A DNA stretch of 64,000 bases from an uncultured Flavobacterium sp. (GCF_951805225.1 NZ_OX638201.1:6170831-6234830), one strand, 5' to 3'. Shown: positions 53,276-63,044, numbered from the stretch's first letter. Numbers and translations are program-made. Notes: generated by a model from the sequence alone, not told the origin.

Positions 53276-54043
53276 TTATTTTAATGATCGTAAATAATTC
53301 AATTTTCGCCCATTTAATAATTCTATTTCAATTTCTAAATTATCAAATGCTTCTGATGGAATATTAAAATTGTCGGGTAACCAAAAAGAGTAATATTTAT
53401 GAGAAATTCTACTTCCGGAATACAAACCTCTATTGTCATACTTTCCTTTGTAAACTTCGCCCGCAAGTGAATTATACAAATTGATAAAATCGTCTATATT
53501 TTTTATAACATGATTTTTATTCTTATTTACTTCGCGTTTGATAATGTTTCCTCCAAGATGTTCTCTTTTTAAGTTTTGGATCAATTTGCCACTTTTTTGG
53601 TCGTAACATTCGCAGCTAAAATCATTCTCATACAATTTTCCCTGAATATAATCTTCAAAGCGATTAAACATTTGGGCTTCTTCTATGTTGGTTAATTTAT
53701 CTGTGATGTCTATTTTTTTATTATTGCTCGTAAAAAATATTTTGACACTTTTTATTTTTTCTTTGGTTCCATCAACACCTGGTTCAAAAGCACAACAATT
53801 ACCTCCTTTTCGAGGATTATCATATTTTAGGTCAAGCTTAAATATTACTCCAATTTTCTGATTGCGTTTTACTGTGTCGGTTACATTAAAAAGCAGACAA
53901 GGAATATCGGTAACTTTTTCTTGGTAAATCATTGCAATATCAACTTTGTCTAATGAAAAAGTGTCATTTTTTTCATCAGTATTCTTTTGCGAACAAGAGA
54001 TGAGTATTAAAAATATAAAAAGTAAATATTGGTTGATTTTCAT
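53276..54043 (-). CDS. Hypothetical lipoprotein
   Basis: A 255-residue lipoprotein from the ATG at 54043 with a lipobox ending LISC. The mature part has a beta-rich fold with a Cys-rich segment GGNCCAFEPG and a later FSCECYDQ; the pairs may form disulfides. No family is recognised. It starts 4 bases after the alkB stop codon and is probably cotranscribed with alkB. A frame start at 54055 uses a TTG and is unlikely. Confidence 0.6.
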   Translation of the reverse strand: MKINQYLLFIFLILISCSQKNTDEKNDTFSLDKVDIAMIYQEKVTDIPCLLFNVTDTVKRNQKIGVIFKLDLKYDNPRKGGNCCAFEPGVDGTKEKIKSVKIFFTSNNKKIDITDKLTNIEEAQMFNRFEDYIQGKLYENDFSCECYDQKSGKLIQNLKREHLGGNIIKREVNKNKNHVIKNIDDFINLYNSLAGEVYKGKYDNRGLYSGSRISHKYYSFWLPDNFNIPSEAFDNLEIEIELLNGRKLNYLRSLK

Positions 54044-54047
54044 TTTT

Positions 54048-54560
54048 TTACACAATTTTTCTAAGTGTTATACTAATTCTTCCCGCTTCTGTATTTGATT
54101 GTGGAATTGAGTGTTGCCAAATTTTTTGAACTTCTTGCGTCATATAAATTAGACTTCCTGCTGTTAATTCAAAACTTTCAAACAACTCGGGATTTAATAT
54201 ATTTCTAAATTTGAGAGTTCGAACGGCTCCAACTGAAATAATCGCTACTCCGGTTTCTGGTTCTAAAATATCGATTTGATCGGAATGATAACCCATTTTT
54301 GATTTTCCGTCTAAGTAATAGTTTATAAGGCAATTGTTGGGTTCAAAACCAATTACGTTAGAAATTTGCTGATTAATTTCTTTTAGTTCGGGCAAGAATT
54401 CCTGATATGGATATTCGATTTGAGAGTAGTTATATGCTTTTCCGAAACTTGCTGTTTTTCGGGCAGTCATTCTTTCGTCCCATTTTATATTTACTTTTAA
54501 ATTTTCAAATAGGTCGTTTGGATTTTCGATAAAATTTTCGACAAATGTAATTCCTTCCAC
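54048..54560 (-). CDS. alkB: AlkB-type 2-oxoglutarate-dependent DNA/RNA dealkylase
   Basis: A 170-residue Fe(II)/2-oxoglutarate dioxygenase of the AlkB family, which removes methyl and etheno lesions from DNA or RNA bases by oxidation. The iron ligands are H92 and D94 (MGYHSDQID) and H150 (IWQHSIP); R161 and R167 (AGRISITLRK) bind 2-oxoglutarate. The NCLINYYLDG core strand is also present. The frame starts with GTG at 54560. A minus-strand promoter (TTG-N21-TATATTTG) lies just upstream, which supports this start. Confidence 0.9.
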   Translation of the reverse strand: MEGITFVENFIENPNDLFENLKVNIKWDERMTARKTASFGKAYNYSQIEYPYQEFLPELKEINQQISNVIGFEPNNCLINYYLDGKSKMGYHSDQIDILEPETGVAIISVGAVRTLKFRNILNPELFESFELTAGSLIYMTQEVQKIWQHSIPQSNTEAGRISITLRKIV

Positions 54561-54574
54561 TTTTTTCTTTATTT

Positions 54575-54606
54575 CAAATATATTTATTTATTCTTACAAA
54601 ATCCAA
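54575..54606 (-). promoter_or_regulatory. Promoter of alkB
   Basis: On the minus strand TTG (54606-54604), a 21-base spacer and TATATTTG (54582-54575) match the Bacteroidota consensus. It lies 14 bases upstream of the GTG start. Confidence 0.55.
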
Positions 54607-54621
54607 TTGTTCAAGTTTAAT

Positions 54622-54654
54622 AAACCCAACAGGTTTTAAAAACCTGTCGGGTTT
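54622..54654. other. Hairpin between alkB and lysA
   Basis: AAACCCAACAGGTTTT pairs with AAAACCTGTCGGGTTT with one mismatch. Neither strand has a good T run, so it looks more like a dispersed palindrome than a terminator. Confidence 0.4.
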
Positions 54655-54711
54655 GTTGCGTCAAGGAAATTTTCGTGAAGTTAGCCATTTTAGAAATGAC
54701 AAGATTATAAG

Positions 54712-54830
54712 AGAAAAATCCGTTTTTAATCCGCGTTTTCGCAAAGCGAATCCGCGTCATCCGTGTTCTATATTGTCGACTATCTTTGCCGAGTTACGTG
54801 TGTGATTTACTTCGTCGAAATGACAAAATT
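54712..54830. repeat. Degenerate repeat related to 53110-53200, with a TGTCATTTCGACG-type end
   Basis: AATCCGTTTTTAATCCGCG, TTTTCGCAAAGCGAATCCGC and TCATCCGTGTTCTATATTG make a direct copy of the 53110 repeat. It ends at 54810-54824 in CTTCGTCGAAATGACA, a solitary end of the MITE-like family. Confidence 0.5.
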
Positions 54831-54840
54831 GGGCATAAAA

Positions 54841-54872
54841 AAAATCCCGCCTCAATTAAGAAACGGGATTCA
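54841..54872 (-). terminator. Terminator of lysA
   Basis: AATCCCG (54843-54849) and CGGGATT (54864-54870) form a 7-bp stem around a 14-base loop. On the minus strand the stem is followed by T8. It lies 27 bases beyond the stop. Confidence 0.65.
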
Positions 54873-54896
54873 ATAGATATTCTCTTTTTTTTTATT

Positions 54897-56120
54897 TTAA
54901 ACTGTTGCAGCAACTTCTTGTGGCAACGGAATTTGATTTTTAAGCAAATCTTCAAATGTTTCGTGTTGACGTATTAAGATTCCTTTTCCGTCTTTCCATA
55001 AAACTTCTGCTGGTTTGTATCTTGAATTGTAGTTCGAAGACATTGAGAAACAATATGCTCCGGCGTTTCTGAAAGCAAGAATATCACCTTCAGTAATTTC
55101 CGAAATTCTACGGTTATTTGCAAAAGTATCTGTTTCGCAAATGTATCCTACAACGGAGTAAAAACGCTCTTTTCCTTTTGGGTTAGAAATGTTTTCGATA
55201 TGATGTGAAGATCCGTACAACATTGGACGAATTAAGTGGTTGAAACCACTGTCAACTCCAGCGAAAACTGTTGATGTTGTTTGTTTTACTACGTTTACTT
55301 TCACTAAGAAATGACCTGCTTCGCTCACCAAAAATTTTCCTGGTTCGAAAATCAACGTTAAATCTCTGCCGTATTCTGTACAGAAAGCATTGAATCTTTT
55401 TGATAATTTTTTACCTAATTCTTCGATGTCAGTTTCGATATCGTCTTTTTTGTAAGGAACTTTGAATCCACTTCCGAAATCTAAAAACTCTAAGTCTTTG
55501 AAGTGTTTTGCGGTATCAAACAAGATTTCAGCAGCATACAAGAATACTTCGATATCAAGAATATCAGATCCTGTGTGCATGTGAATTCCCACGATGCTCA
55601 TTTTTGTGTTCTCTACAATTCTCAAGATATGCGGAATCTGGTGAACAGAAATACCGAATTTACTATCGATATGTCCCACCGAAATATTAGCATTTCCTCC
55701 CGCCATTACGTGCGGATTGATACGAATACATACCGGAATTTGTGGATATTTTGTTCCGAATTGCTCCAGAATAGATAAGTTGTCAATATTGATTTGTACA
55801 CCCATTGCAGCAACTTCCTCGATTTCTTCAAGAGAAACTCCGTTTGGTGTAAAAAAGATTTTTTCAGGTTCATAGCCAGCATGAAGTCCCAATAAAACTT
55901 CTTGAATTGATACAGTATCTAATCCAGATCCCATGTTCTTTAATAACTGAAGAATCGCAACGTTTGACAATGCCTTCATGGCGTAATTAACTCTTAAGTT
56001 TTCTACCTTAGAGAAAGCTTTAGTTAATCTGTTGTACTGAGATTGGATTTTTTCGGCATCATAAACATATAATGGACTTCCAAATTGTTCTGCTAACTGC
56101 AGTAAATCTTTTGCTTGCAT
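54897..56120 (-). CDS. lysA: Diaminopimelate decarboxylase
   Basis: A 407-residue PLP enzyme that decarboxylates meso-diaminopimelate to lysine, the last step of lysine synthesis. The PLP lysine is K49 (NYAMKALSN); HMHTGSDIL, FGSGFKVPY and FEPGKFLV form the barrel's phosphate and substrate sites, and VVGYICETDTF carries the catalytic cysteine from the second subunit. The length is normal. It is monocistronic, with its own promoter and terminator. No lysine riboswitch is seen in the upstream region. Confidence 0.94.
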   Translation of the reverse strand: MQAKDLLQLAEQFGSPLYVYDAEKIQSQYNRLTKAFSKVENLRVNYAMKALSNVAILQLLKNMGSGLDTVSIQEVLLGLHAGYEPEKIFFTPNGVSLEEIEEVAAMGVQINIDNLSILEQFGTKYPQIPVCIRINPHVMAGGNANISVGHIDSKFGISVHQIPHILRIVENTKMSIVGIHMHTGSDILDIEVFLYAAEILFDTAKHFKDLEFLDFGSGFKVPYKKDDIETDIEELGKKLSKRFNAFCTEYGRDLTLIFEPGKFLVSEAGHFLVKVNVVKQTTSTVFAGVDSGFNHLIRPMLYGSSHHIENISNPKGKERFYSVVGYICETDTFANNRRISEITEGDILAFRNAGAYCFSMSSNYNSRYKPAEVLWKDGKGILIRQHETFEDLLKNQIPLPQEVAATV

Positions 56121-56138
56121 TTTTTAAACTATTTTGAG

Positions 56139-56168
56139 CAAATTTATTACTCTTTTGACTAACTGCAA
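56139..56168 (-). promoter_or_regulatory. Promoter of lysA
   Basis: On the minus strand TTG (56168-56166), a 19-base spacer and TAAATTTG (56146-56139) match the Bacteroidota consensus. The lysA ATG lies 18 bases downstream. Confidence 0.6.
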
Positions 56169-56454
56169 ATTAATTGTAGAAAAATAACAAATTATAACAA
56201 ATTGTTTGTTTTTAAACAAAAAGTGACTTATTTCGAATTTTTATAAAACTTTTTAAGCTTCTAAGTTGCTAAGATACTAAGTTAGTAAGTTTTTTCGTCT
56301 TAGCGACTTAATATCTCAGAAACTTAGAACCTTTTTTTGAAGCATTACTAATGGCATTTTGTTAAACAAAAGTCTTTTTTTAGAGGCTAACGTTTTAAGT
56401 TGTTTCTAATATTTCTAAACCTTTGCGCCTTTGTTTCTCTGTGCCTTTGAACCT

Positions 56455-56485
56455 AAAAAACCCGGACGAAAGTCCAGGTTTTTTA
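56455..56485 (-). terminator. Terminator of gltBD
   Basis: AACCcGGAC and GTCCaGGTT pair around a GAAA tetraloop with one mismatch, and the minus strand continues with T6. It lies about 125 bases beyond the gltD stop. Confidence 0.65.
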
Positions 56486-56608
56486 TTAGTGTGTTGTTTA
56501 TCGGAATAAAGATTTGATGTTTTTAATCTTTTATGTTCGTAAGATTCAAAATACTAAGAGAAAAAAACTTAGAACCTTAGTAACTGAGTATCTCAGAATC
56601 TCAAAAAA

Positions 56609-58063
56609 TTAAAGACTTGGTAAATCTCCGTTTCCTTTGGTTGGCAAGTTGGTATATCCCATTAAGAATAAATCTACCTCTCTTGCTGCTTCGCGACCTT
56701 CTGAAATAGCCCATACAATTAACGATTGTCCTCTTCGCATATCTCCTGCAGTGAAAATATGAGGAACATTCGTTTGATAGTTTTTAGCTTTATAGTTGCT
56801 TCTCATATCAATTTCAAGACCCAATTGCTCGCTTAAAGTTTTTTCAGGACCTGTAAATCCTAAAGCCAATAAAGCTAAATCGCAAGGCCAGATTTTCTCA
56901 GAACCTTCTTTTTCGATTAATTCAGGACGTTGACCAGGAGTCATTTTCCATTGTACTTCAACAGTTTTTAAACCTACTAATTCTCCTTTTTCGTTAGATA
57001 AGAATTCTTTAGTGTTGATTAACCAGTTTCTGTCGCAACCTTCTTCGTGAGAAGAGGAAGTTTTTAACTGCAACGGCCAGAAAGGCCAAGGAGTTGTTTC
57101 ACTTCTTCCAACTGGAGGTTTTGGTAAAATTTCGAAATTCGTTACCGATTTTGCTCCGTGCCTGTTAGATGTTCCAACGCAGTCAGAACCTGTATCTCCA
57201 CCACCAATTACGATTACGTCTTTTCCAGTTGCTTTAACCTGATCCGGAATTGATTCTCCGTATAAAACTTTAGTTTGTTGCGTTAAGAAATCCATTGCCT
57301 GAACAACGCCTTTGCTTTCGATTCCTTTAGTTGGCAAACTTCTTCTTTCAGTTGCTCCACCGCACAATACGATAGAATCAAAAGCATTTAATTCGTCTAC
57401 GCTAAAGTTTACTCCAACGTTTACATTCACTTTAAAAGTGATTCCTTCAGCTTCAAGAATTGCTACACGTCTGTCGATAATTCCTTTCTCTAGTTTGAAA
57501 TTTGGAATTCCGTAACGTAATAAACCTCCAATTGCATTGTCTCTTTCAAAAACAGTTACCGTGTGACCAGCTCTGTTTAATTGTTGAGCCGCTGCCAAAC
57601 CTGCAGGACCAGAACCAATAACGGCAACGGTTTTTCCTGTTCTAGTTTTTGGAGCTTGTGGTTTAATCCAACCTTCTGCAAAACCTCTTTCGATGATGTT
57701 TTTCTCGATGTTTTCGATTGCAACTGGTTCTTTGATGATTCCTAATACACATGATTTCTCACATGGAGCAGGGCATAAGCGACCAGTAAATTCCGGAAAG
57801 TTATTAGTAGATTGTAAAATCTCTAATGCACTTTGCCATTCTTCCTGATGCACCATGTCGTTGAAATCAGGAATTAAATTTCCTAATGGACAAGAACTGT
57901 GGCAAAAAGGAATACCACAATCCATACATCTTGAACCTTGTTCTTTTATTTTATCTTTTGCTAACGGAATTGTAAATTCGTTGTAGTTCGAAACACGTTC
58001 TGCTACTGCTAAATTACTTTCGTCAGCTCTGCTATATTCTTTAAATCCGCCTATTTTACCCAT
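56609..58063 (-). CDS. gltD: Glutamate synthase small (beta) subunit
   Basis: A 484-residue NAD(P)H-dependent flavoprotein subunit that feeds electrons to GltB for making two glutamates from glutamine and 2-oxoglutarate. The N-terminal cysteine-rich domain has CMDCGIPFCHSSCPLGN and GRLCPAPCEKSC for 4Fe-4S clusters. An FAD motif (VIGSGPAGLAAAQQL, about 150-164) and an NAD(P) motif (VIGGGDTGSDC) follow, and the ATG motif near the end is TAGDMRRG. It is cotranscribed with gltB, which ends 96 bases upstream. Confidence 0.95.
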   Translation of the reverse strand: MGKIGGFKEYSRADESNLAVAERVSNYNEFTIPLAKDKIKEQGSRCMDCGIPFCHSSCPLGNLIPDFNDMVHQEEWQSALEILQSTNNFPEFTGRLCPAPCEKSCVLGIIKEPVAIENIEKNIIERGFAEGWIKPQAPKTRTGKTVAVIGSGPAGLAAAQQLNRAGHTVTVFERDNAIGGLLRYGIPNFKLEKGIIDRRVAILEAEGITFKVNVNVGVNFSVDELNAFDSIVLCGGATERRSLPTKGIESKGVVQAMDFLTQQTKVLYGESIPDQVKATGKDVIVIGGGDTGSDCVGTSNRHGAKSVTNFEILPKPPVGRSETTPWPFWPLQLKTSSSHEEGCDRNWLINTKEFLSNEKGELVGLKTVEVQWKMTPGQRPELIEKEGSEKIWPCDLALLALGFTGPEKTLSEQLGLEIDMRSNYKAKNYQTNVPHIFTAGDMRRGQSLIVWAISEGREAAREVDLFLMGYTNLPTKGNGDLPSL

Positions 58064-58159
58064 GACATTTTAATTAAATTTAGTTTTGAGATTGAGATGT
58101 GAGAAGTGAGTTGAAAAACTTCAACTTAGTACCTCTGCACCTTTGTAACTCAGAACCTC

Positions 58160-61100
58160 TTAATCAGCTATTAATTCTTCTATTTTCTTTTCTTCTGCAA
58201 TTCGTTGTAATGCTTTTTTGTAATCAGTTGGCATTACTTTTACGAAATTGTTTTGTTCATTTTCCCAGTCTGCTAAAATTCTTTTTGCTAATGGACTGCT
58301 AGTGTACAATGAATGGTTTTTGATCAATCGTCTTAGTTTTGTAATGTCTTCGTCTTCCATTGGATCAAATGCAACCATTTCCATGTTACATAAAGTTGAA
58401 TCAAATTTTTGATTTGGATCATAAACATAAGCCACACCACCGCTCATACCAGCTGCGAAGTTTCTTCCTGTTTTTCCTAAAACAACGACCGTACCACCTG
58501 TCATGTACTCGCATCCGTGATCTCCAATTCCTTCAACAACGGCAGTTGCTCCAGAATTTCTCACACAAAAACGCTCTCCGGCCATTCCATTAATATAAGC
58601 CTCTCCGGTGATAGCTCCGTAAAGGGCAACGTTCCCAATAATGATGTTTTCTTCAGGTTTGAAGGTTGCAGTAGGAGGGACTTTGATAATCAATTTTCCT
58701 CCGGAAAGACCTTTTCCTAAATAATCATTACAGTTTCCGTGAATTTTAAACGACAATCCATTTGTTGCAAATGCACCAAAACTTTGTCCGGCAGAACCTT
58801 CAAAATCAACTAAAATAGTGTCATCAGGTAAACCTTGTGCGCCATATATTTTTGAGATTTCATTACTCAAAATGGCACCTACAGAACGGTCTGTATTTTT
58901 AATTTTAAATGTAACTCTTGTTTTTTCTTTTCTATAAATAGACGGAATCGCTTCTTTTATAATTGCAAAATCCAATACATTGTCTAAATCGTGATCTTGC
59001 TCAGTTGTATTGTGAATTGGCTGTGTTTTAGCTTTTTCCGGTTTGTATAGAATTGATGATAAGTCTAAACCATTTGCTTTGTAATGTTTGATCGCTTTGT
59101 TCACATTTAATTTTTGTGATTGACCAACCATTTCTTTTAAGGTTCTGAAACCTAATTGTGCCATGATTTCTCTTAATTCTTCAGCAATAAAATACATGAA
59201 GTTGATTACGTGCTCTGGAGTTCCTTTGAAATTTTTTCTCAATTCAGGATCCTGAGTTGCAATACCAACCGGACAAGTATTTAAGTGACAAGCTCTCATC
59301 ATAATACATCCAGAAGCAACAAGCGGAGCAGTGGCAAAACCAAATTCTTCGGCTCCTAATAATGCAGCGATTGCTACGTCACGACCCGTTTTCAATTGTC
59401 CGTCACATTCAAGAACTACACGACTTCTTAAATCATTTAAGATCAAAGTTTGTTGTGCTTCAGCCAATCCAAGTTCCCACGGAATACCTGTGTGTTGTAA
59501 TGAAGTCAATGGTGCAGCACCAGTTCCTCCATCATAACCAGAAATCAGGATAACGTCAGCTTTTGCTTTGGCAACACCGGCAGCGATAGTTCCAACTCCA
59601 ACTTCTGAAACTAATTTTACGTTGATACGAGCTTCACGATTCGCATTTTTCAAATCATAAATCAACTGAGATAAATCCTCAATAGAGTAAATATCGTGGT
59701 GTGGCGGAGGCGAAATCAAACCTACATAAGGCGTAGAGTTTCTGGTTTCGGCAATCCAAGGCACCACTTTTTCTCCAGGTAATTGTCCACCTTCACCAGG
59801 TTTTGCACCTTGAGCCATTTTAATCTGAATCTCTTTAGCATTTGTCAAATAGTTGATCGAAACACCAAAACGTCCCGAAGCAACTTGTTTGATTGCACTA
59901 TTTCTGGAATCTCCGTTAATTTCTTTCTGGAAACGTTTTGGATCTTCTCCACCTTCTCCAGAGTTACTTTTTCCGCCAATTCTGTTCATCGCAATTGCCA
60001 AATTCTCGTGCGCTTCTCTACTGATAGATCCGTAAGACATCGCGCCAGTTTTGAATTTCTTTACAATTTCTGTCCAAGGTTCTACTTCATCAATAGAAAT
60101 TGGATCTAAATTATTGAATTCAAACATACCTCTAATAGTCATTAAGTTTGAGCTTTGCTCATTCACCATATTAGAGTATTCTTTATAACTTTCAGGACTG
60201 TTTAAACGAACAGCTTGTTGTAATTTAGAAATAGTTGTTGGATTAAACATATGTTTTTCTCCGCCACGTCTCCATCTGTAAATTCCTCCAATTTCTAACG
60301 GAAGCAAACTTGCAACTTTTGAATTTGGAAATGCTTTTTGGAAACGTTTCTTAACTTCTTTTTCTACTTCGATCAAACCAATTCCTTCGATTCTTGAAGG
60401 TGTGTATGGGAAATATTTAGAAGTAAATGTTTTGTTTAAACCTAAAATCTCGAAAATCTGAGCAGCTCTGTACGAATGTAAAGTAGAGATACCAATTTTG
60501 TTCATGATCTTAACGATTCCTTTTGCAATCGCTTTGTTGTAGTTTACAACTGCATAATCAGCTTTTACGCCAGTAATGAATCCTTGTGCAACCTGATCAT
60601 AAATGATTTCGTTTACCATATATGGATTAATTGCACTTGCGCCATATCCAAATAATAAAGCAAAATGATGCGGTTCACGAGGTTCTGCTGATTCGATTAT
60701 GATTCCGAATTTAGAACGAACCTGTAAAATATTCAAAGAGTGGTGAATGTAAGAACAAGCCAATAACATAGGAATTGGAGCTAATTCTTCGCTAACACCT
60801 CTATCTGATAAGATGATAATATTGCATCCTTCAGAAACAGCTTTAAAAGTTGCCTGAACACATTTTTCAAGTGCGCGCTCTAAACCGTTAACTCCTTTTT
60901 CTATTTTGTATAAAGTAGAAATTGTAGCCGATTTAAAATCTGCGTGATCAATGTTTCTTATTTTATCTAAATCCTCATTTGAAATAACCGGATTTTGGAT
61001 TTTTAGTTTTTTACATTGTTTAGATTCAATTTCGAAAATATTGAAATCTCCACCAATTGCTAAACTGATATCAGTAATAATCTCTTCACGAATACCATCC

Positions 61101-62677
61101 AAAGGCGGATTGGTAACCTGAGCAAATAATTGTTTGAAATAGTTGTACAACAATTGCGGTTGGTCTGATAAAACTGCCAAAGGCGTGTCATTACCCATAG
61201 AACTGATTGCTTCAGCTCCCTGACCTCCCATTGGGTTGATGATGGTTTTTAAATCTTCGATAGTATAACCAAATAAACGTTGTCTTGTTAAGAAATCAAG
61301 TTTCTCAACCGGAGTAGGATTATTGGTATAAGGAATTTTAGATAAAGGCAATAAGTTTTCATCGATCCATTCTTTGTACGGACGTTTTGTAACGATTGCT
61401 TTTTTAACCTCTTCGTCTTCAATAATACGACCTTCGTTCATGTCAACCAAGAACATTTTTCCTGGCTCTAAACGTCCATGCTGAATAACATCTTCAGGAT
61501 CGATATCTAATACACCAATTTCTGATGACATGATTACGAAACCACTATGAGTTAATGTATAACGAGAAGGACGCAATCCATTTCTGTCTAATAATGCACC
61601 AATTACATTACCATCCGTAAACGGAATAGAAGCAGGACCATCCCAAGGTTCCATGATACAAGCGTTGAACTCGTAGAAAGCTTTTTTCTCCTCAGACATA
61701 GTCTGGTGTTTTTCCCAAGCTTCAGGAACAACCATCATCATCGCTTCCGGCAATGAACGGCCTGTCATTAATAAAAGTTCTACAACCATATCCATAGAAG
61801 CAGAATCTGATTTTCCTTCTAAGATAATTGGGAATAGTTTTTTGATATCATCGCCAAAAACTTTGCTTTGCATAAGCTCTTCACGAGCACGCATACGGCT
61901 TACGTTTCCACGAAGTGTGTTAATCTCACCATTATGACACATATATCTAAACGGTTGAGCAAGTTCCCATGAAGGGAAAGTATTTGTAGAGAAACGTTGG
62001 TGAACTAACGCCAAACGAGTCACTAAATCTGGATCTTTTAAGTCAACATAATAACGGCTGATGTCTTCCGGCATCAATAGACCTTTATATATTATGGTAG
62101 TTGTCGATAAACTAGAGAAATAAAACATATGACTTTCAGAGGTTTTTGATCCTCTTACGGCATGTTCAGCAATTTTTCTAGCTGCAAAAAGTTTTGCATT
62201 AAATTCATTTTCAGTTAAATCCTGACCGTTTTTAGAAACGAAAACTTGTTTAACTGTTGGTTCTTTTTCTGCGGCAATCTGCCCTAAATTTTCTACTTCA
62301 ACAGGCACGTCTCTCCAACCAAGAATCTTTAAATTCTGATCCTTGATAGTCGATTCGAAAGCGTTGATACAAAAAGAAACCTGGTTTTTGCTTTTTGGTA
62401 AAAAAACCATTCCTACTGCATACTCACGCGTTTCAGGGATTTCAAAATCACATACTTTTTTAAAAAAATCATGTGGGATATCGAATAAAATTCCAGCCCC
62501 GTCTCCAGTTCTTCCATCAGAACTAACGGCACCACGATGTTCCAATTTTATTAAGATGTCCAATGCTTTGTGAATAATATCGTTTGACTTAATACCATTC
62601 AAATTACAAATAAATCCTGCACCACAATTGTCGTGTTCAAATTCAGGCAAATAAAGCCCTTGTTCTTTAACTTTCAT
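58160..62677 (-). CDS. gltB: Glutamate synthase large (alpha) subunit
   Basis: A 1505-residue enzyme from the ATG at 62677. A 17-residue propeptide precedes Cys18 (DNCGAGF), the N-terminal amidotransferase nucleophile. The class II glutaminase domain (about 18-430) is followed by the central domain, the FMN-binding synthase domain (about 810-1190) with the GGKSNSGEGGEDP loop and the 3Fe-4S cysteines CIMMRACHLNTC, and the C-terminal GXGXG structural domain (about 1260-1480). It takes ammonia from glutamine and adds it to 2-oxoglutarate. The frame is open to 62719, but the promoter lies inside that extension. Confidence 0.96.
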   Translation of the reverse strand: MKVKEQGLYLPEFEHDNCGAGFICNLNGIKSNDIIHKALDILIKLEHRGAVSSDGRTGDGAGILFDIPHDFFKKVCDFEIPETREYAVGMVFLPKSKNQVSFCINAFESTIKDQNLKILGWRDVPVEVENLGQIAAEKEPTVKQVFVSKNGQDLTENEFNAKLFAARKIAEHAVRGSKTSESHMFYFSSLSTTTIIYKGLLMPEDISRYYVDLKDPDLVTRLALVHQRFSTNTFPSWELAQPFRYMCHNGEINTLRGNVSRMRAREELMQSKVFGDDIKKLFPIILEGKSDSASMDMVVELLLMTGRSLPEAMMMVVPEAWEKHQTMSEEKKAFYEFNACIMEPWDGPASIPFTDGNVIGALLDRNGLRPSRYTLTHSGFVIMSSEIGVLDIDPEDVIQHGRLEPGKMFLVDMNEGRIIEDEEVKKAIVTKRPYKEWIDENLLPLSKIPYTNNPTPVEKLDFLTRQRLFGYTIEDLKTIINPMGGQGAEAISSMGNDTPLAVLSDQPQLLYNYFKQLFAQVTNPPLDGIREEIITDISLAIGGDFNIFEIESKQCKKLKIQNPVISNEDLDKIRNIDHADFKSATISTLYKIEKGVNGLERALEKCVQATFKAVSEGCNIIILSDRGVSEELAPIPMLLACSYIHHSLNILQVRSKFGIIIESAEPREPHHFALLFGYGASAINPYMVNEIIYDQVAQGFITGVKADYAVVNYNKAIAKGIVKIMNKIGISTLHSYRAAQIFEILGLNKTFTSKYFPYTPSRIEGIGLIEVEKEVKKRFQKAFPNSKVASLLPLEIGGIYRWRRGGEKHMFNPTTISKLQQAVRLNSPESYKEYSNMVNEQSSNLMTIRGMFEFNNLDPISIDEVEPWTEIVKKFKTGAMSYGSISREAHENLAIAMNRIGGKSNSGEGGEDPKRFQKEINGDSRNSAIKQVASGRFGVSINYLTNAKEIQIKMAQGAKPGEGGQLPGEKVVPWIAETRNSTPYVGLISPPPHHDIYSIEDLSQLIYDLKNANREARINVKLVSEVGVGTIAAGVAKAKADVILISGYDGGTGAAPLTSLQHTGIPWELGLAEAQQTLILNDLRSRVVLECDGQLKTGRDVAIAALLGAEEFGFATAPLVASGCIMMRACHLNTCPVGIATQDPELRKNFKGTPEHVINFMYFIAEELREIMAQLGFRTLKEMVGQSQKLNVNKAIKHYKANGLDLSSILYKPEKAKTQPIHNTTEQDHDLDNVLDFAIIKEAIPSIYRKEKTRVTFKIKNTDRSVGAILSNEISKIYGAQGLPDDTILVDFEGSAGQSFGAFATNGLSFKIHGNCNDYLGKGLSGGKLIIKVPPTATFKPEENIIIGNVALYGAITGEAYINGMAGERFCVRNSGATAVVEGIGDHGCEYMTGGTVVVLGKTGRNFAAGMSGGVAYVYDPNQKFDSTLCNMEMVAFDPMEDEDITKLRRLIKNHSLYTSSPLAKRILADWENEQNNFVKVMPTDYKKALQRIAEEKKIEELIAD

Positions 62678-62694
62678 TCTTGATATTTTTTCTA

Positions 62695-62702
62695 CAAAAA
62701 TA
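62695..62702 (-). promoter_or_regulatory. -7 element of the gltBD operon
   Basis: TATTTTTG on the minus strand, 18 bases upstream of the gltB ATG at 62677. It excludes the longer reading frame start at 62719. Confidence 0.5.
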
Positions 62703-62719
62703 AAGATTTCGTTAAACAT

Positions 62720-63036
62720 AATGTATTGAAATTGTAATTTGACTTACATTTTTATCGTAATACTAGAAAAACGCTTCTTAATTGATAATAATATTATATT
62801 AAGCATTGCGAATTGCCAAAATGATAACATGCATTAAAATATATTAAGAAAAATCGCCGTAAGGCTAATGAATGCGGTGATGTTTTTGTTAAATATCAAA
62901 CGTTTTAGTGGTTTTGAGTTAATATTAACAAATCATTTTGTTAACTATTTCTTCGCATTCAAAATGAATAAACGCTTAACAGATATAACACTCATTTTTT
63001 AATTGAAAAAGATTTTACTATTAAGTTGAATTTTGC
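62720..63036. other. Gene-free divergent region between gltB and sucC
   Basis: An AT-rich region without a gene. One hairpin (ATCGCCG at 62853-62859 with CGGTGAT at 62875-62881, one G-U pair, followed by TTTTTG) looks like a terminator but has no gene assigned to it. Confidence 0.35.
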
Positions 63037-63044
63037 TACTTTTG
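63037..63044 (+). promoter_or_regulatory. -7 element of sucC
   Basis: TACTTTTG matches TAnnTTTG and lies 48 bases upstream of the sucC ATG. No clear TTG is seen at the usual spacing. Confidence 0.45.

Larger units (their letters stand above)
56121..56608. repeat. Gene-free region with ACTTAGAACC word arrays
   Basis: About 56251-56335 and 56545-56605 contain words such as CTTCTAAGTTGCTAAG, TTAGCGACTTAATATCTCAG and CTTAGAACCTTAGTAACTG. 56418-56455 has CTTTGCGCCTTTGTTTCTC. The gltBD terminator and the lysA promoter also lie here. No gene is present. Confidence 0.55.

Noticed and set aside
56121..56200. Lysine riboswitch upstream of lysA
   Set aside because: The leader after the promoter is only a few bases long and has no structured aptamer.
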